Source: Tillus elongatus
Taxonomy: Eukaryota > Arthropoda > Insecta > Coleoptera > Cleridae
Assembly (NCBI GenBank): GCA_964006375.1
Contig: OZ023269.1
Span: forward strand, 66,667,029 to 66,731,028
Length of the DNA: 64,000 nt
Direction: 5' to 3'
Position numbers and translations under genes: made by a program. Position 1 is the stretch's first letter; each line of letters starts with the position of its first letter. Below, piece after piece: positions 10,165-22,640 of the stretch. The notes under the pieces were generated by a model. That model saw only the letters and a program-made list of their open reading frames with translations, was not told where the DNA came from and searched no databases.

Positions 10165-10303
10165 TGCTTTATATCTACCCTCTTGGTTGCCAGAGTATAA
10201 AAACAGAAACCTTCAGAAAAAATTCAGTATTCTAAAAAGGCCTAAGCTATTAACACCTTCCAACCGACAATTCTTACAATCACTTGGTTTTCAAGTAAAA
10301 TGA
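10148..10303 (+). CDS. Overlapping 51-aa small protein between the two capsid genes
   Basis: An intact ORF from an ATG at 10148, overlapping the last 17 bases of the minor capsid frame and ending at 10303 as ATGA over the major capsid start. The product begins MVVRYNALYLPSWLPEYKNR, is basic in the middle (LQKKFSILKRPKLL) and ends TPSNRQFLQSLGFQVK. The C-terminal pattern (Thr-x-x-Asn-Arg-x-Phe-Leu-x-Ser-Leu-Gly) resembles small ORFs I associate with arthropod Polinton-like elements. It fills what otherwise looks like a 135-base non-coding gap. Function unknown; a small virion or scaffold protein is possible. Confidence 0.65.
   Translation: MVVRYNALYLPSWLPEYKNRNLQKKFSILKRPKLLTPSNRQFLQSLGFQVK
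10196..10228 (+). promoter_or_regulatory. Core promoter of the major capsid gene
   Basis: TATAAAAA starts at 10196 and TCAGT lies at 10224-10228, giving a predicted +1 (10226) exactly 30 bases from the TATA start, inside the 51-aa ORF and 74 bases before the major capsid ATG. It has the same geometry as the pair at 3298-3330. Confidence 0.5.
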
Positions 10304-11544
10304 ATATTCTTGACGTTGCACAAAAAGTAGTTGTAGATGATTCTATTGTAGATTACCAGTACCATACCTACCAGACATGTACATCTTCACAATTTGATTA
10401 TAACGATGAACAGCGGATCACTGTTCAAGAACTTGATGCATATACACTTCCTTCTGACAGCTTTTTGTACATTGAAGGTAAATTAACCAAAACAGATGGT
10501 ACAGTGTCAAACAATTTGTTTTTTATTAACAATGCAATAGCTTTTCTTTTTAGAGAAATTCGTTATGAACTGAACGGTGTAGTAGTAGATTCCACACGCA
10601 ATGTAGTTCTTGCTTCAACAATGAAAAATTCTTTTTCATTAAATTCTAACGAAAGCATAAAACTTCAAAACGCGGGTTGGTTTCCTAAAAGCGAAAAACG
10701 CACAGATGATCGTAACAAAGTCGATGCGAATGGAAATTTTAATGTTTGTATTCCATGTTCCCACTTATTGGGATTTTTCGAAGATTATCGCAAAATTATA
10801 ATGAATATGAAACAAGAATTAATCCTTATTAGAAGTAGTGATGATAAAGATGCTGTAATCTACATTGATGATCCTGCAGCTCCCACCCCTACAGTAGATG
10901 AGCCGAAAGTTACAATTGAGAAGGTGTCCTGGAAAGTTCCCCATGTTACCGTTTCTCTCGCACAGCAGTTACAGCTTTCCAGACAAATTCAAAAGGGGGT
11001 GGAAATTCCATTAGCCTTTCGAAGCTGGGAGTTAATAGAATACCCAGCTCTTCCAGAAACATCTAGACATACTTGGCCAGTTAAGACCACTACAAAACTC
11101 GAATCACCAGGCCATATTCTTACAGGATTTCAAACTGATAGAAAAGGAAAGCTTTTAAAAGATATGAGTAATTTTGATAATTGTAACCTAAGAAATTTTA
11201 GAGCTTTTCTAAACACTGAAAGGTATCCTTACCAGGACCTCAACTGAAATATTCTGGAAAATAAATTTGCCTCGCTTTACGAACTGTTTTCAAAATTTCA
11301 ACAATCTTATTATCAAAAACAAAATCAACCCCTTTTTACACCAACTGAATTTGCAAAATTAGCACCTTTAGTTCATATTGACTGCTCCCGACATAAGGAT
11401 AGCATTCAATCAGAGTCGGTTGTAGTGAGACTTGAATTCGAAACAAATGCAAACATACCACATAACACATCCGCATACTGTTTAATTTTGCATGATAAAC
11501 TATTTACTTACAATCCCCTGACGAAAATCGTAAGACAAATTTAA
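10300..11544 (+). pseudogene. Major capsid (double jelly-roll, hexon-like) protein of the Polinton
   Basis: Starts MNILDVAQKVVVDDSIVDYQ and runs 414 codons to a TAA at 11542-11544, with one in-frame TGA at 11245-11247 (after PYQDLN). Recognisable segments are FREIRYELNGVVVDSTRNVV, PWMG-like CSHLLGFFEDYRKIIMNMKQ, WKVPHVTV and the C-terminal PHNTSAYCLILHDKLF. These fit the hexon-type capsid protein of Polintons/adintoviruses and the related insect gene copies. Apart from the single stop the frame is clean, so this is among the least decayed genes here. The promoter lies in the upstream small ORF. Confidence 0.8.
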
Positions 11545-11720
11545 TTATACTATTTAAGCTAAATGCACTCCTTTGCCTATTTCAATTTGATGATGACGTT
11601 GAGGTATAAACAACAACTCAGTGCTCATTAAAAAAAACTAAAAGAACTCAAAAAAGTGATTTTCTTTTACGACATGAAGAAAAAATGTATAAACGCTTTT
11701 CAAATCCATCATTGTAAACT
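11545..11720. other. Short intergenic gap after the major capsid gene
   Basis: AT-rich. It contains TATAAAC at 11605 and TCAGT at 11618-11622, too close together for a normal core promoter, and a second TATAAAC at 11688 just before the next gene. Confidence 0.3.
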
Positions 11721-12151
11721 ATGGTACTCGTAATTGACATTCAAGGTTTCAAACTGGAAAATAATAAATTTCTTCCAAAAGAACTTGCATCGTTTGATGG
11801 TTCCAAGATCTGTCACCATTTAGCCTGGATTATTTACCTCAAAATTTACAAGTGCAGACGAAATGGTTAATAAACCATCATCATTGTATTGATTGGAAAT
11901 CAGGTTTTACACCAGTACACAATTTTGCTGAAATAATCAAACATCTTACAAGCGACACCAACGTCGTTTATGTGAAAGGAAATGAGAAAGCTGCTTATGT
12001 AAAAAAATATTCATCAGCACTCGTTTTGGAATTAGATGAGCAACCCGCACTTCAAGCATCCACACCTTCTTGCATTTATCATTTAAATAATCATTGCGTT
12101 TGCGCCCTTAGTATTGTATACTTTTTATTTAACAATCGTGTTATGAATTAA
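11721..12151 (+). pseudogene. Conserved Polinton accessory protein (VIDIQGF family), frameshifted
   Basis: The ATG at 11721 gives MVLVIDIQGFKLENNKFLPK and stays open for about 48 codons. The rest of the protein is in another frame from about 11830 (QTKWLINHHHCIDWKSGF, NVVYVKGNEKAAYVKKY) to the stop at 12149-12151. The N-terminal hydrophobic strand followed by Asp-x-Gln/Glu and the later YVKGNEK block recall a family found beside capsid genes in arthropod Polinton-like elements; the fold looks like an RNase H-type exonuclease, but that is inference. A short deletion near the frame change seems likely. Confidence 0.5.
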
Positions 12152-12220
12152 GTTTTGTATTGTAAAAAATAAAATGAGTAAAAAATAAAACTAGTTAAAA
12201 TATATTGTTTTTTTTTAAAT

Positions 12221-12525
12221 TTATTTAAAGCGATGTATAGGAATACAATGTCTAATTACATTTCTTTTATTCCATAAATTTAAAATGGAACATAATGCGT
12301 AAGTGTGTTCAATTTCTCCATTTTGCACATAAGCTTTGTATGATAGAACAAAAAACTCTTTTGTACAGTTACCACTTAAATATATGTTACACAATTCATA
12401 CAAATATGAACTGGTCCAGTCATCTCCTTCAGACTCAAATTTTTCATCACCAGCTATGTTTCTTATTTTACAGACAATTATTCTAAACTTCTCTTCCAGC
12501 TCATCACTATCTATTTTTTCACACT
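12221..12525 (-). pseudogene. Cys-containing ORF fragment, unrecognised
   Basis: On the minus strand a frame without an initiator ATG runs from about 12525 down to a stop at 12221 (segments CQCEKIDSDELEEKFRIIVC, DDWTSSYLYELCNIYLSGNC and NLWNKRNVIRHCIPIHRFK). It lies just downstream of the Cys-rich ORF 12594-13034 on the same strand and could be its separated C-terminal part or a second exon. No family recognised. Confidence 0.35.
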
Positions 12526-12593
12526 GACATTTCCCATCATATTAAATTGTTTATACTGTACTGACGTTGACTGTGGCTTCTTAACTACTGACA

Positions 12594-13034
12594 CTACTCA
12601 CTGTTTCCAATATTCCCAGCTGGACCCATTCTTAAACAACTACACACAAAGGTCACGTCGGCCGGCTGCCTACACTGTTCTGCAGATGTATATTTTATTC
12701 GCCTGTTACAATGTGTGCAATGGGATATATACCTACTATGCACATGATATTTTACGACGACACTTTTGTCACGCAAAGTAAACACTGCATACCTAGCTCT
12801 TACCAGGCAATCTCCGCAAACTATGGAACCCATACAAGGATCCCCAATAAAATAAAATTTTTGACATTTTTCTTCACACACATCGACAGCCCTAAGGTGT
12901 GCCTCCATTAATGCCACAGCTTGAATATGGCGATTTTGCAAAACACTCCCTTCATAATTTAACACATATCGCTGGCGAATATTTGAAGTGTCGCGTAAAC
13001 TGTCCCAGTTAATAAAAAAATTGTGATCAGACAT
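12594..13034 (-). CDS. Cys-rich zinc-ribbon-like protein, 146 aa, unrecognised
   Basis: An intact frame starting [20 protein letters not shown]. Cysteine clusters are VCEEKC (residues about 52-57), [10 protein letters not shown] (about 67-76), CTHC (about 106-109) and VCSC near the end, a spacing typical of a binuclear zinc-binding domain, but the order does not match a RING finger I know. It lies just past the right end of the first Polinton, in the same direction as its ATPase and integrase, so it may be the element's right-most gene or host-derived cargo. Function unknown. Confidence 0.5.
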   Translation of the reverse strand: MSDHNFFINWDSLRDTSNIRQRYVLNYEGSVLQNRHIQAVALMEAHLRAVDVCEEKCQKFYFIGDPCMGSIVCGDCLVRARYAVFTLRDKSVVVKYHVHSRYISHCTHCNRRIKYTSAEQCRQPADVTFVCSCLRMGPAGNIGNSE

Positions 13035-13123
13035 TGTATTCCTACTACTTTACACTAAATTATATATAAACTCGAACTCTTCTATAGAGGATTCTAATAA
13101 TATTAATTCCCTGAGATATCTCC

Positions 13124-13228
<105 letters not shown>

Positions 13229-13261
13229 CAAATTTCAAGGATAAATTTGTAACCTTGAACG

Positions 13262-13640
13262 TGTATATGACCATGAAGTGTGGTTGGCCTTGACCTTGAA
13301 AATATATATCGCTGGCCGTGACCGTGGGGAATACATCTGGCCTTGACCTTGGAAAATACATCTGGCCTTGACCTTGACAAAAAAATCGCTGGCTGTAACC
13401 GTGGGAAAATACTTCTGGCATTGACCTTGAAAAAAATCTATCGCTGGCTGTAACCGTGGGAAAATACCTCTGGCCTTGACCTTGAAAAATATATATCGCT
13501 GGCTGTAACCGTGGGAAAATACCTCTGGCCTTGACCTTGAAAACATATATCGCCGGCTGTAACCGTGAGAAAATACCTCTGGCCTTGACCTTGAAAAATA
13601 CCTCTGGCCTTGACCTTGAAAAATCCTCCACCGCCGCTTC
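13262..13640. repeat. Minisatellite rich in TGACCTTGA motifs
   Basis: About seven imperfect units of roughly 50-56 bp, each with a GGCCTTGACCTTGAAAA core and most with GCTGGCTGTAACCGTGGG. TGACCTTGA occurs exactly seven times plus one variant (TGACCTTGG). On the other strand this is TCAAGGTCA, the extended half-site of NR5A/FTZ-F1 and ERR nuclear receptors. The array abuts the truncated end of the PLA2 gene at about 13660. Confidence 0.85.
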
Positions 13641-13669
13641 AAGGTCGTTCCAGAAGAGACATTATCTGT

Positions 13670-14344
13670 CTACTTCGCAGACTTGGCATCGTTCACGGCT
13701 TTAGCAATACCTGCAGCACCGCCTCCCAGAGCTCCTAGCGCTGACAGCCCACCAAATATAAGAAGTAACAGTGGAAGGAAGCCTCCGCTTTTAGGTATTG
13801 GAATAACTCGAGGTACCTTAACTTTCTTTCGATCACCGGCGTTTTTGATGACTTTTCTCGCTACATGCAGTAGATTTTTCACAGACGGCACTTCCTCTCC
13901 CACATTGATAGCACCACGCATCAAAGCCAGTATGTTTTTAAACGGTACCTTGCCACCAACTTTTCTCTTACGTGTACCATTACTAGTTTTTCTGGGTTTG
14001 TTCACACCCATACCAAGTTTTCTTTTAACTTTCATTGTTTTTGCTACACTCCAAGCCGCCGCCTTCTCACCAAAACTTGCGTCCTTCGACTTGACTCGTT
14101 CCTTGGCTCGGTGCTCCAACACCTCGTCGGCACGATGCCTGTCACTCAACTGTTTTGATTGAGAGTAGGCGATGTCGTGCTCTCGACAAGCACGATCTAA
14201 CGGGTTGATACCTTGATCACCTCTGGCAAGACGTTCTTTAAGTTTAGTGCCCGGACCACAAAACTGATAACCGGGTATGTGTAACTCAACAGGCAATTTG
14301 TTGATGAGTGTGTTAAAGAGGCCTTCACCCTTAAATACTAACAT
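13670..14344 (-). CDS. Parvovirus-style PLA2 domain fused to a pX-like Gly-rich block, second Polinton remnant
   Basis: Starts at 14344 (MLVFKGEGLFNTLINKLPVE). Residues about 22-62 form the phospholipase A2 core: the calcium loop IPGYQFCGPGT and the catalytic His-Asp in CREHDIAYSQ, the same arrangement as parvovirus VP1 unique regions. A basic linker follows (KPRKTSNGTRKRKVGG), then the hydrophobic block KSGGFLPLLLLIFGGLSALG and GGAAGIAKAVNDAK. The frame stops at 13670 just where the minisatellite begins, so the usual C-terminal tail is missing. The domain would hydrolyse membrane phospholipids during particle entry; in this element that is inference. The first Polinton has only the pX block, with no lipase. 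Confidence 0.8.
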   Translation of the reverse strand: MLVFKGEGLFNTLINKLPVELHIPGYQFCGPGTKLKERLARGDQGINPLDRACREHDIAYSQSKQLSDRHRADEVLEHRAKERVKSKDASFGEKAAAWSVAKTMKVKRKLGMGVNKPRKTSNGTRKRKVGGKVPFKNILALMRGAINVGEEVPSVKNLLHVARKVIKNAGDRKKVKVPRVIPIPKSGGFLPLLLLIFGGLSALGALGGGAAGIAKAVNDAKSAK

Positions 14345-14420
14345 TGATACTAAATCAGTGATGTATTAAACACCAGTATTTATACTTACAGCAAGCAGGT
14401 TGGTGTTAGTCTAGTTAACG
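14345..14420. promoter_or_regulatory. Divergent promoter region of the second Polinton remnant
   Basis: A 76-base gap between the minus-strand PLA2 gene and the plus-strand ATPase. TATTTATA at 14377-14384 reads TATAAATA on the minus strand, about 40 bases from the PLA2 ATG. This is the same gene arrangement as the 8569-8707 gap of the first Polinton. Confidence 0.35.
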
Positions 14421-15116
14421 ATGCGTATCGTAAAACACACAACAACAGCCTTACCAGTTACAAACTTGGACGATGTTGTGCGTGTGGAAACAGTTACACA
14501 ACACAGACACGGTCTTCTGTTACCCGACACGGTACGTTGTTTGATATGTGGTCCTAGTGGCTGTGGTAAAACCAATGTCATGCTGAGTTGATTGTTTGAA
14601 GCAAACGGTTTAAAGTTTGAAAACGTTTATGTGTATTCAAAGTCACTGTATCAACCGAAATACAAGATGTTAAAGGATATGTTGGATGCTACAAAGGGTG
14701 TTGGTTACTATCCTTATCGAGAAAACGATGAAATAGTAGATCCCGGAGATGCCTTGGACAACTCTGTGTTTATATTTGATGATGTAGCTTGTGGCAAACA
14801 AGATAAAATAAGAGCATACTTTAGTATGGGCAGGCATAAAAACATTGATTTCTTCTATATTTGTCAGACATACAGCAAAGTACCAAAACAACTGGTACGT
14901 GACAACGCAAACGTTGTGGTGTTATTCAAACAGGACGAAACCAATCTTAAACATGTGTATGATGATCATGTGACCACCGATATGACTTTTGAAATGTTCA
15001 AGACACTGTGTGGTGAATGTTGGCAGACCACGCATGGTGTGATGGTGGTCGTTAAAGATTGTGATTTAGCAAAAGGGCGGTATCGCAAAGGCTTCGATCA
15101 CTTTATATATATTTAA
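14421..15116 (+). pseudogene. A32/FtsK-HerA type packaging ATPase, second copy, one stop codon
   Basis: The ATG at 14421 opens MRIVKHTTTALPVTNLDDVV. Walker A is GPSGCGKT near residue 47, Walker B is SVFIFDD, the conserved block is FSMGRHKNIDFFYICQTYSK, and the C-terminus is RYRKGFDHFIYI. The only defect is an in-frame TGA at 14589-14591, between Walker A and the next conserved stretch. It differs at many positions from the 7879-8568 copy and is less AT-rich, so it belongs to another Polinton lineage, not to a recent duplication. Confidence 0.85.
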
Positions 15117-15164
15117 ACTGCCATGTATGTATGTGTGTGTTAGTCTTCATGTGTTCAACATACG

Positions 15165-15511
15165 GTGAGCATGAAGAAAAAATCTAAAAGTCGTCGGGGT
15201 CAACAAAAACTATCAACACAGCCGCCCAATATCAAACGTAAAATAGCCGATTTATCAAAGATTATTAGAAACAAATATTTAGCTTTGAAACTGGGCAAAA
15301 CAGAGACGGATGAAACGTTACAGTGTTTATATAAGCCTCTGTTAAAACCTTGGATGATATATCTAAAAACACAGCAACCACAACGTTGGCTACTGCTCAA
15401 ACAGCTAAAACTGAAATTGATGTCAAACCACCAGCAAAGAAGGAAGTTCAATTTCTTAGCGATGATGAAACGTTTGAGTTGGCAGCAGAATCACATTTAC
15501 CAATATTTTAA
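15165..15511 (+). pseudogene. N-terminal part of a DUF8207-like protein, frameshifted, second Polinton remnant
   Basis: Begins MSMKKKSKSRRGQQKLSTQP, a basic start followed by a helical segment (IADLSKIIRNKYLALKLG). A frame change near 15340 leads to an acidic, Thr/Ala-rich stretch (LDDISKNTATTTLATAQ, KKEVQFLSDDETFELAAESH) that ends at a TAA at 15509-15511. It occupies the same position relative to the ATPase as 7647-7832 does in the first Polinton. The conserved C-terminal core is absent, so the gene ends early or is truncated. Confidence 0.55.
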
Positions 15512-16967
<1,456 letters not shown>

Positions 16968-17499
16968 ATTAAAGCTGACCCCAAGTATGGGTTCTAGGGG
17001 TCCTAGCCCACGCTCTTTTGAAGAAATGTTTTCAAGATTCAAAGGTCGCGATCTTTCGATTAGCGAATTTTTTTCTACGAATATTAACTAAAAGATCACA
17101 CTAGGTTAGACTTAACATTGCCTGAGAAATAAAGTGCGTTTTGAAGGTTTGTTAAATATCATAAAAACCAAAATAAAACTCAAACTACTGTTATGGAGTG
17201 ATGCATGACTAAGTGAAGATTTGAAGCTGTATTGAGCACTGATAAGTACACCAGGAGCAGCTCATATGCCCACAAAACATTTTTTAAGAGCTAATGATCG
17301 TTTCACTAACAAAGTTAGTGTCATCAGATGATGAAAAATGCTTGATATAATTTTTTATATAAGTTTGTCTTTTTTCTTGGTGGCCTTTCTTATTTTCTTG
17401 TTATTTAATGTCCGCGCTGCCCTATTCTAAAACAATAAACAATATTTAGCCTGTACATTTTCATTTCTGAACGTCATAACGTCTGGGTTTACATGACTA

Positions 17500-17826
17500 A
17501 GGAAAATTAAAGGCTTTTACTACTAGACAACTGATTTTATTCTTAAACCCTACGCGTTTCGGCCCATTATTGAGCATTCACCCTCTGATTTCTTCAAGTC
17601 GTGTGATGTTCCTGCCTTCTTGTTTTGTGCAGTTTTTGTTTGGAATCCTGAAGACAATGGATAAAAAGCCAAACTTTGGCAACGTTTCGTTTAGCATTTT
17701 TCTGTAATTGAGAAATTACGGAAATTAGTCTAAACCCCTGAGGATGGCTCAATAGTGAGCCGAAACGCGTAAGGTTTAAGAATAATATCAGTTGTCTGAT
17801 AGTAAAAGCCTGTAATTTTCCTTGAT
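17500..17826. mobile_element. Inverted-repeat (MITE-like) element, about 325 bp
   Basis: Left arm about 17500-17590 and right arm about 17738-17826 are imperfect inverse copies. They share the strings GCCGAAACGCGTA and GGTTTAAGAATAA and the outer AAAGCCT-like and AGTTGTCTGATAG-like parts. A central spacer of about 150 bp contains no frame. The right arm holds CTGAGGA, a GGCTCA/TGAGCC hairpin and GAAAC, which looks like a degenerate hammerhead core. No target duplication was recognised. Confidence 0.55.
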
Positions 17827-18033
17827 TATGTAATTTTTTATATCATTTTTTCACGCCTTTATTCTGCAAGAAGGTAAGGATCTTAAATATATAATATCCC
17901 TTAGTTCCCTCGATTCTACTTCGTCTTCCAAGGGCGGAACGTACAGGCATTTAATTTGCTTAGATACTGGGGTAGGGCCTCAGCAGACCTTAACTTTCAT
18001 CAGGTAATTTGTGTTTTAGAGAGAAACTTATCT

Positions 18034-19172
18034 GTCTCGATGGTACAGTGGTAAGTAAATCTGTCTGCCTTTGTCTGTCTGCTTTTGAACCCAAGGGTCC
18101 TCGGTTCGATTCCCAGTAGGAGCGTTAACATATATTTTTAGCACATATTGTTAATTTACACCAACTGAGGTCACAACATTGTGTATGATCAAGTTAAATG
18201 TCTGCACGTTCTGCTCTTTGGAAGAGACGTAAGCCCGTCGGTCCCATGTATCATGCTATTTTTTTTTCGACAACACACCACGAAGGCGTACAGCCTAAAT
18301 ACTATCGTACCGTGGGTGTCGACAAGGAGGAAATAGGCAACTTGTTAATTCTGGACTTGAAGGTTCGGGGGAGAAGGAAAAACATGTGCCGGCAAGGAAT
18401 TCCACAGCTTGGAAGCCTTCGGGACAAAAAAGCGGGCATAATAAGATGTTCTATGTCTGGTGACCTGGACAGTAAAATGGTGCATCCTCTCTGTTCCCCT
18501 GGTAGATCTGTTGGGGGCAGCAGGTGGAGGAACTATGGAAGAAAGCTCCTCTGAGCAGTGCCCGTGCAGATATCTATAAAAGAGAGAGAGGTCATCAACG
18601 GCACGTAGGTGCGCAGCCTTTGGGTGAAAGTAGGGCCACCGATGAGACGTGTAGCTCTCTTCTGAATGGAGTCAAGGATAGCGAGTGTAGAAGCGGAAGC
18701 AGCACCCCAGATGTGGGAGCAGTATTCGAGGTTTGGTCTTATTTGTGAAGTTTATAAGGTATAGAGATTAGCAGCCGCTTTTGCAATTGATGTGATATGT
18801 TGGTGCCAATTGAGATTTCGATCCACATAAATGCCAACAAGTGAAAAGGACTCATTACTTTTAATAACTTGGTTGTTCATTGTGTTGGGTCTAGGGCTGG
18901 TGTATCTCTTATGAGAAAGAAAGCAAGACTGTGATTTGGTGGGGTTGAATTGTACAAGATTTCTACTTCCCCAGTATAATATTTTTTGGAGATCCACGGA
19001 GACAGAACCCTCCATGAGTCTATGTTGAAGATAAACGTTAAATATATATTCCTACACATCTTACAGAAGAAATAAGTACCAGAAATGTTTAAGATTAGTG
19101 CTGTGAAACTATTTCCTGTTGTCGTTGATTGGTCATAGACGCAGAAATAGACCGACATTAAAGAAATAAAAT
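18034..19172 (+). mobile_element. tRNA-derived SINE split by a LINE fragment
   Basis: The head at 18034-18121 has a tRNA-like A box (TGGTACAGTGGTAAG) and B box (GGTTCGATTCCCAG). The body runs to about 18248 (CCGTCGGTCCCATGTATCATG) and the conserved tail reappears at about 19045-19172 (TGATTGGTCATAGACGCAGA and GACATTAAAGAAATAAAA). Compare the complete copy at 35269-35592. The gap of about 790 bp is occupied by a minus-strand LINE piece, so the LINE jumped into an existing SINE. Confidence 0.75.
18249..19040 (-). pseudogene. 5'-truncated non-LTR retrotransposon fragment (RT C-terminal region and 3' end)
   Basis: Read from about 19015 downwards: a reverse transcriptase C-terminal domain with FNPTKSQSCFLSHKR, SLVGIYVDRNLNWHQHITSI and AKAAANLYTL, then decayed sequence in shifting frames. 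At the left edge a T9 run at about 18248-18257 is the minus-strand poly(A) tail, as expected for target-primed insertion. Only the end of the element is present. The Jockey/CR1-like assignment is inference. Confidence 0.7.
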
Positions 19173-19179
19173 GCACGGC

Positions 19180-19320
19180 AAGAGGACAGTCTAGATTAGT
19201 AACTGCGTAATTTCTTCCATTATTTTACTGTTAAGTCGTGTTTGTTAAAATTTGTTTACATCCTTAGTACCGTAATTTTGTATACAAGAAATTTTACTAT
19301 GCATTTTAGTTAATTTTCTT
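19180..19320. other. Unassigned AT-rich sequence
   Basis: Nothing recognised between the SINE tail and the palindromic element. Confidence 0.3.
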
Positions 19321-19324
19321 TAAA

Positions 19325-19735
<411 letters not shown>

Positions 19736-20173
19736 ATTTTAGAAGATACACAATATCGTGTCGAATAACTGAAGTCCTTGAATAAAACTGACCGAGGATA
19801 TGGAATCTTTACCTCTATCTCGATTAGAATAAATAAAGGTTGGCCGTGAGACTTATCCCTTCGAAACAAAATGAATGACAAGAATGTTGTCTTGAGGTTT
19901 CATTTTACACTCTTTTTTTTTACTTTCTTGACCCTAGCTAATGCTTGCCGCATTTTAGTAGCTCTTGTGTGGACATATTACACAAGATTTTCAAGTGATA
20001 GTTGTTTTGGTAAAAATTCCCCGTCTTCTATTTTTGTATTATAGTTGCAAAAAATAGGTGCGAGTTCAGATGCAAGCTGAGCTTCACCAATTTTTAAGAC
20101 AAAATACAAACATTCCCTGTTCCGTTTATGTAGATACCCTGTTTTGCAATTAAGTATGTGCTGCACTAGTTTC

Positions 20174-20177
<4 letters not shown>
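19736..20177. other. Unassigned sequence
   Basis: Short frames only, none with recognisable motifs. Confidence 0.3.
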
Positions 20178-20261
<84 letters not shown>

Positions 20262-20266
20262 TATAG
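20178..20266. repeat. (TA)n microsatellite, about 88 bp
   Basis: A TA run. It is followed at 20320-20370 by a segment with GGTTTCGCCCTTTTACGGCATC, similar in style to the GCCGAAACGCG arm at 17760. Confidence 0.9.
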
Positions 20267-20453
20267 CACATCAAATACAGATATAAGACATCTTCTGTGG
20301 CTTGGAAATTGTTTGTTTTATTTTCTGTAAACGGTTTCGCCCTTTTACGGCATCGCCATTCATGACAACTATAAATAAAAACCTGTGCTACGGTAGCATT
20401 TTTGAAGCAAAAAATTATTCAACAACTCAAAAATTACAGATGACGTCTTTATA

Positions 20454-21475
<1,022 letters not shown>

Positions 21476-22640
21476 ATGTTAGGAGTACTGCAGTATCCAC
21501 TGCACCTGCCCGTGTCGATGCGTGGATATTGGAGAAGGGCATATTGTTGGCTTCGCCCTTTGTGCCCATTGCACTTTCTGAGTATTCATGTGCCGGGACC
21601 GTTGTTGTATTTTGGGAGTCGATCTGATAGCGTGACCGAAATACTGCGGTCAGTTCACCCGTTGGTCTCATTGCACGGTCAGTCCCAGTGTAGTAGTTGG
21701 GGCACAGTGTTGAGCTAGTCCATTGTGTCCATTGCACTTCTCGGTATTCAACTCTGGCTGTAGCGAGAACTCTAGGTGAGGCATGGAACTGCGCCTCATT
21801 GCACACTTGGAAGCCGGCATGGACCTAGTGTTCGGGTACAGCGCCCAACGAAACACACAACTATTGTTTTAAAAACTATTATTTGAGTAGGTAACTAATG
21901 TTTGAGTAATTATTGTTTGAGTAATTAATATTTGAGTAACTATCGTGTGAGTAACTACTTTAATCATTATTGTCTGAGTAATTATTGTTTGAGAAACTAA
22001 TCGTTGAGCATTTAGAGACATTGTTGAGAAGCAGTTATGAGGCACTGATGTGTGCTGTTGAGAGATTATAATGTAGCTCAGTGTAGCCTTGAGTAGGAAC
22101 TGCTGTTAATGTTGAAGTTGCTCAGTGGAGCGTTATGTCGAAACTGATCTTAATTAGCTTGCTCAGTGGAGCTTTGAGTATAAATAGTCATTGATGTTGA
22201 GTCGCTCAGTGGAGCGTGTAATTGTTAATTGTTTGATGAACTAATAATTGAATGCCACTCGTATATATTAGGTTGTGCTTTAGTTAGACGATGATGTGTT
22301 CATGTATATTTTTAATTACAGGTTAGTGGTATTGACACATTTGGCACCCGCTCACCCCTCATTACGCCGAAAATTAAGGCTTCGCCATCATTCTGACAAC
22401 TGACAAATAATAAACCCTTTGCTTTTGCATGATTACTCTTAAGTAGATAACACAACTGCTAAGTAATATATCGACTGGTGATTGACTGTTGAGCTAATTA
22501 ATTATATTATGTGACCGTTAGTCGATTGTTATTATTACGTTAGGTTACTTCTATTGTTTACTAAGAGGGCTGTAACCTTATGCCATCGAAGGGTTGCGTT
22601 CGATATAATTATTTAATATACATGAAAAAACGACTCCTTA
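21476..22640. other. Possible solo LTR or repeat with GC-rich start and TTTGAGTAA repeats
   Basis: Starts TGTTAGGAGTACTGCAGT, an LTR-like start, and is much more GC-rich up to about 21860, with recurring CCATTGCAC and TCATTGCAC strings. From 21880 to 22010 an 18-base degenerate unit (TTTGAGTAATTATTG) recurs about seven times, followed by three GCTCAGTGGAGC units at about 22110-22215. No second LTR or coding domain is seen. The frame on the minus strand at 21474-21806 has no known motif. Confidence 0.35.

Noticed and set aside
18034..18121. Possible tRNA gene (A and B boxes); likewise at 35275 and 49050
   Set aside because: The same sequence recurs with a common body and tail, with a 14-bp target duplication at 35269-35592, so these are SINE heads. 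The cloverleaf is not convincing.
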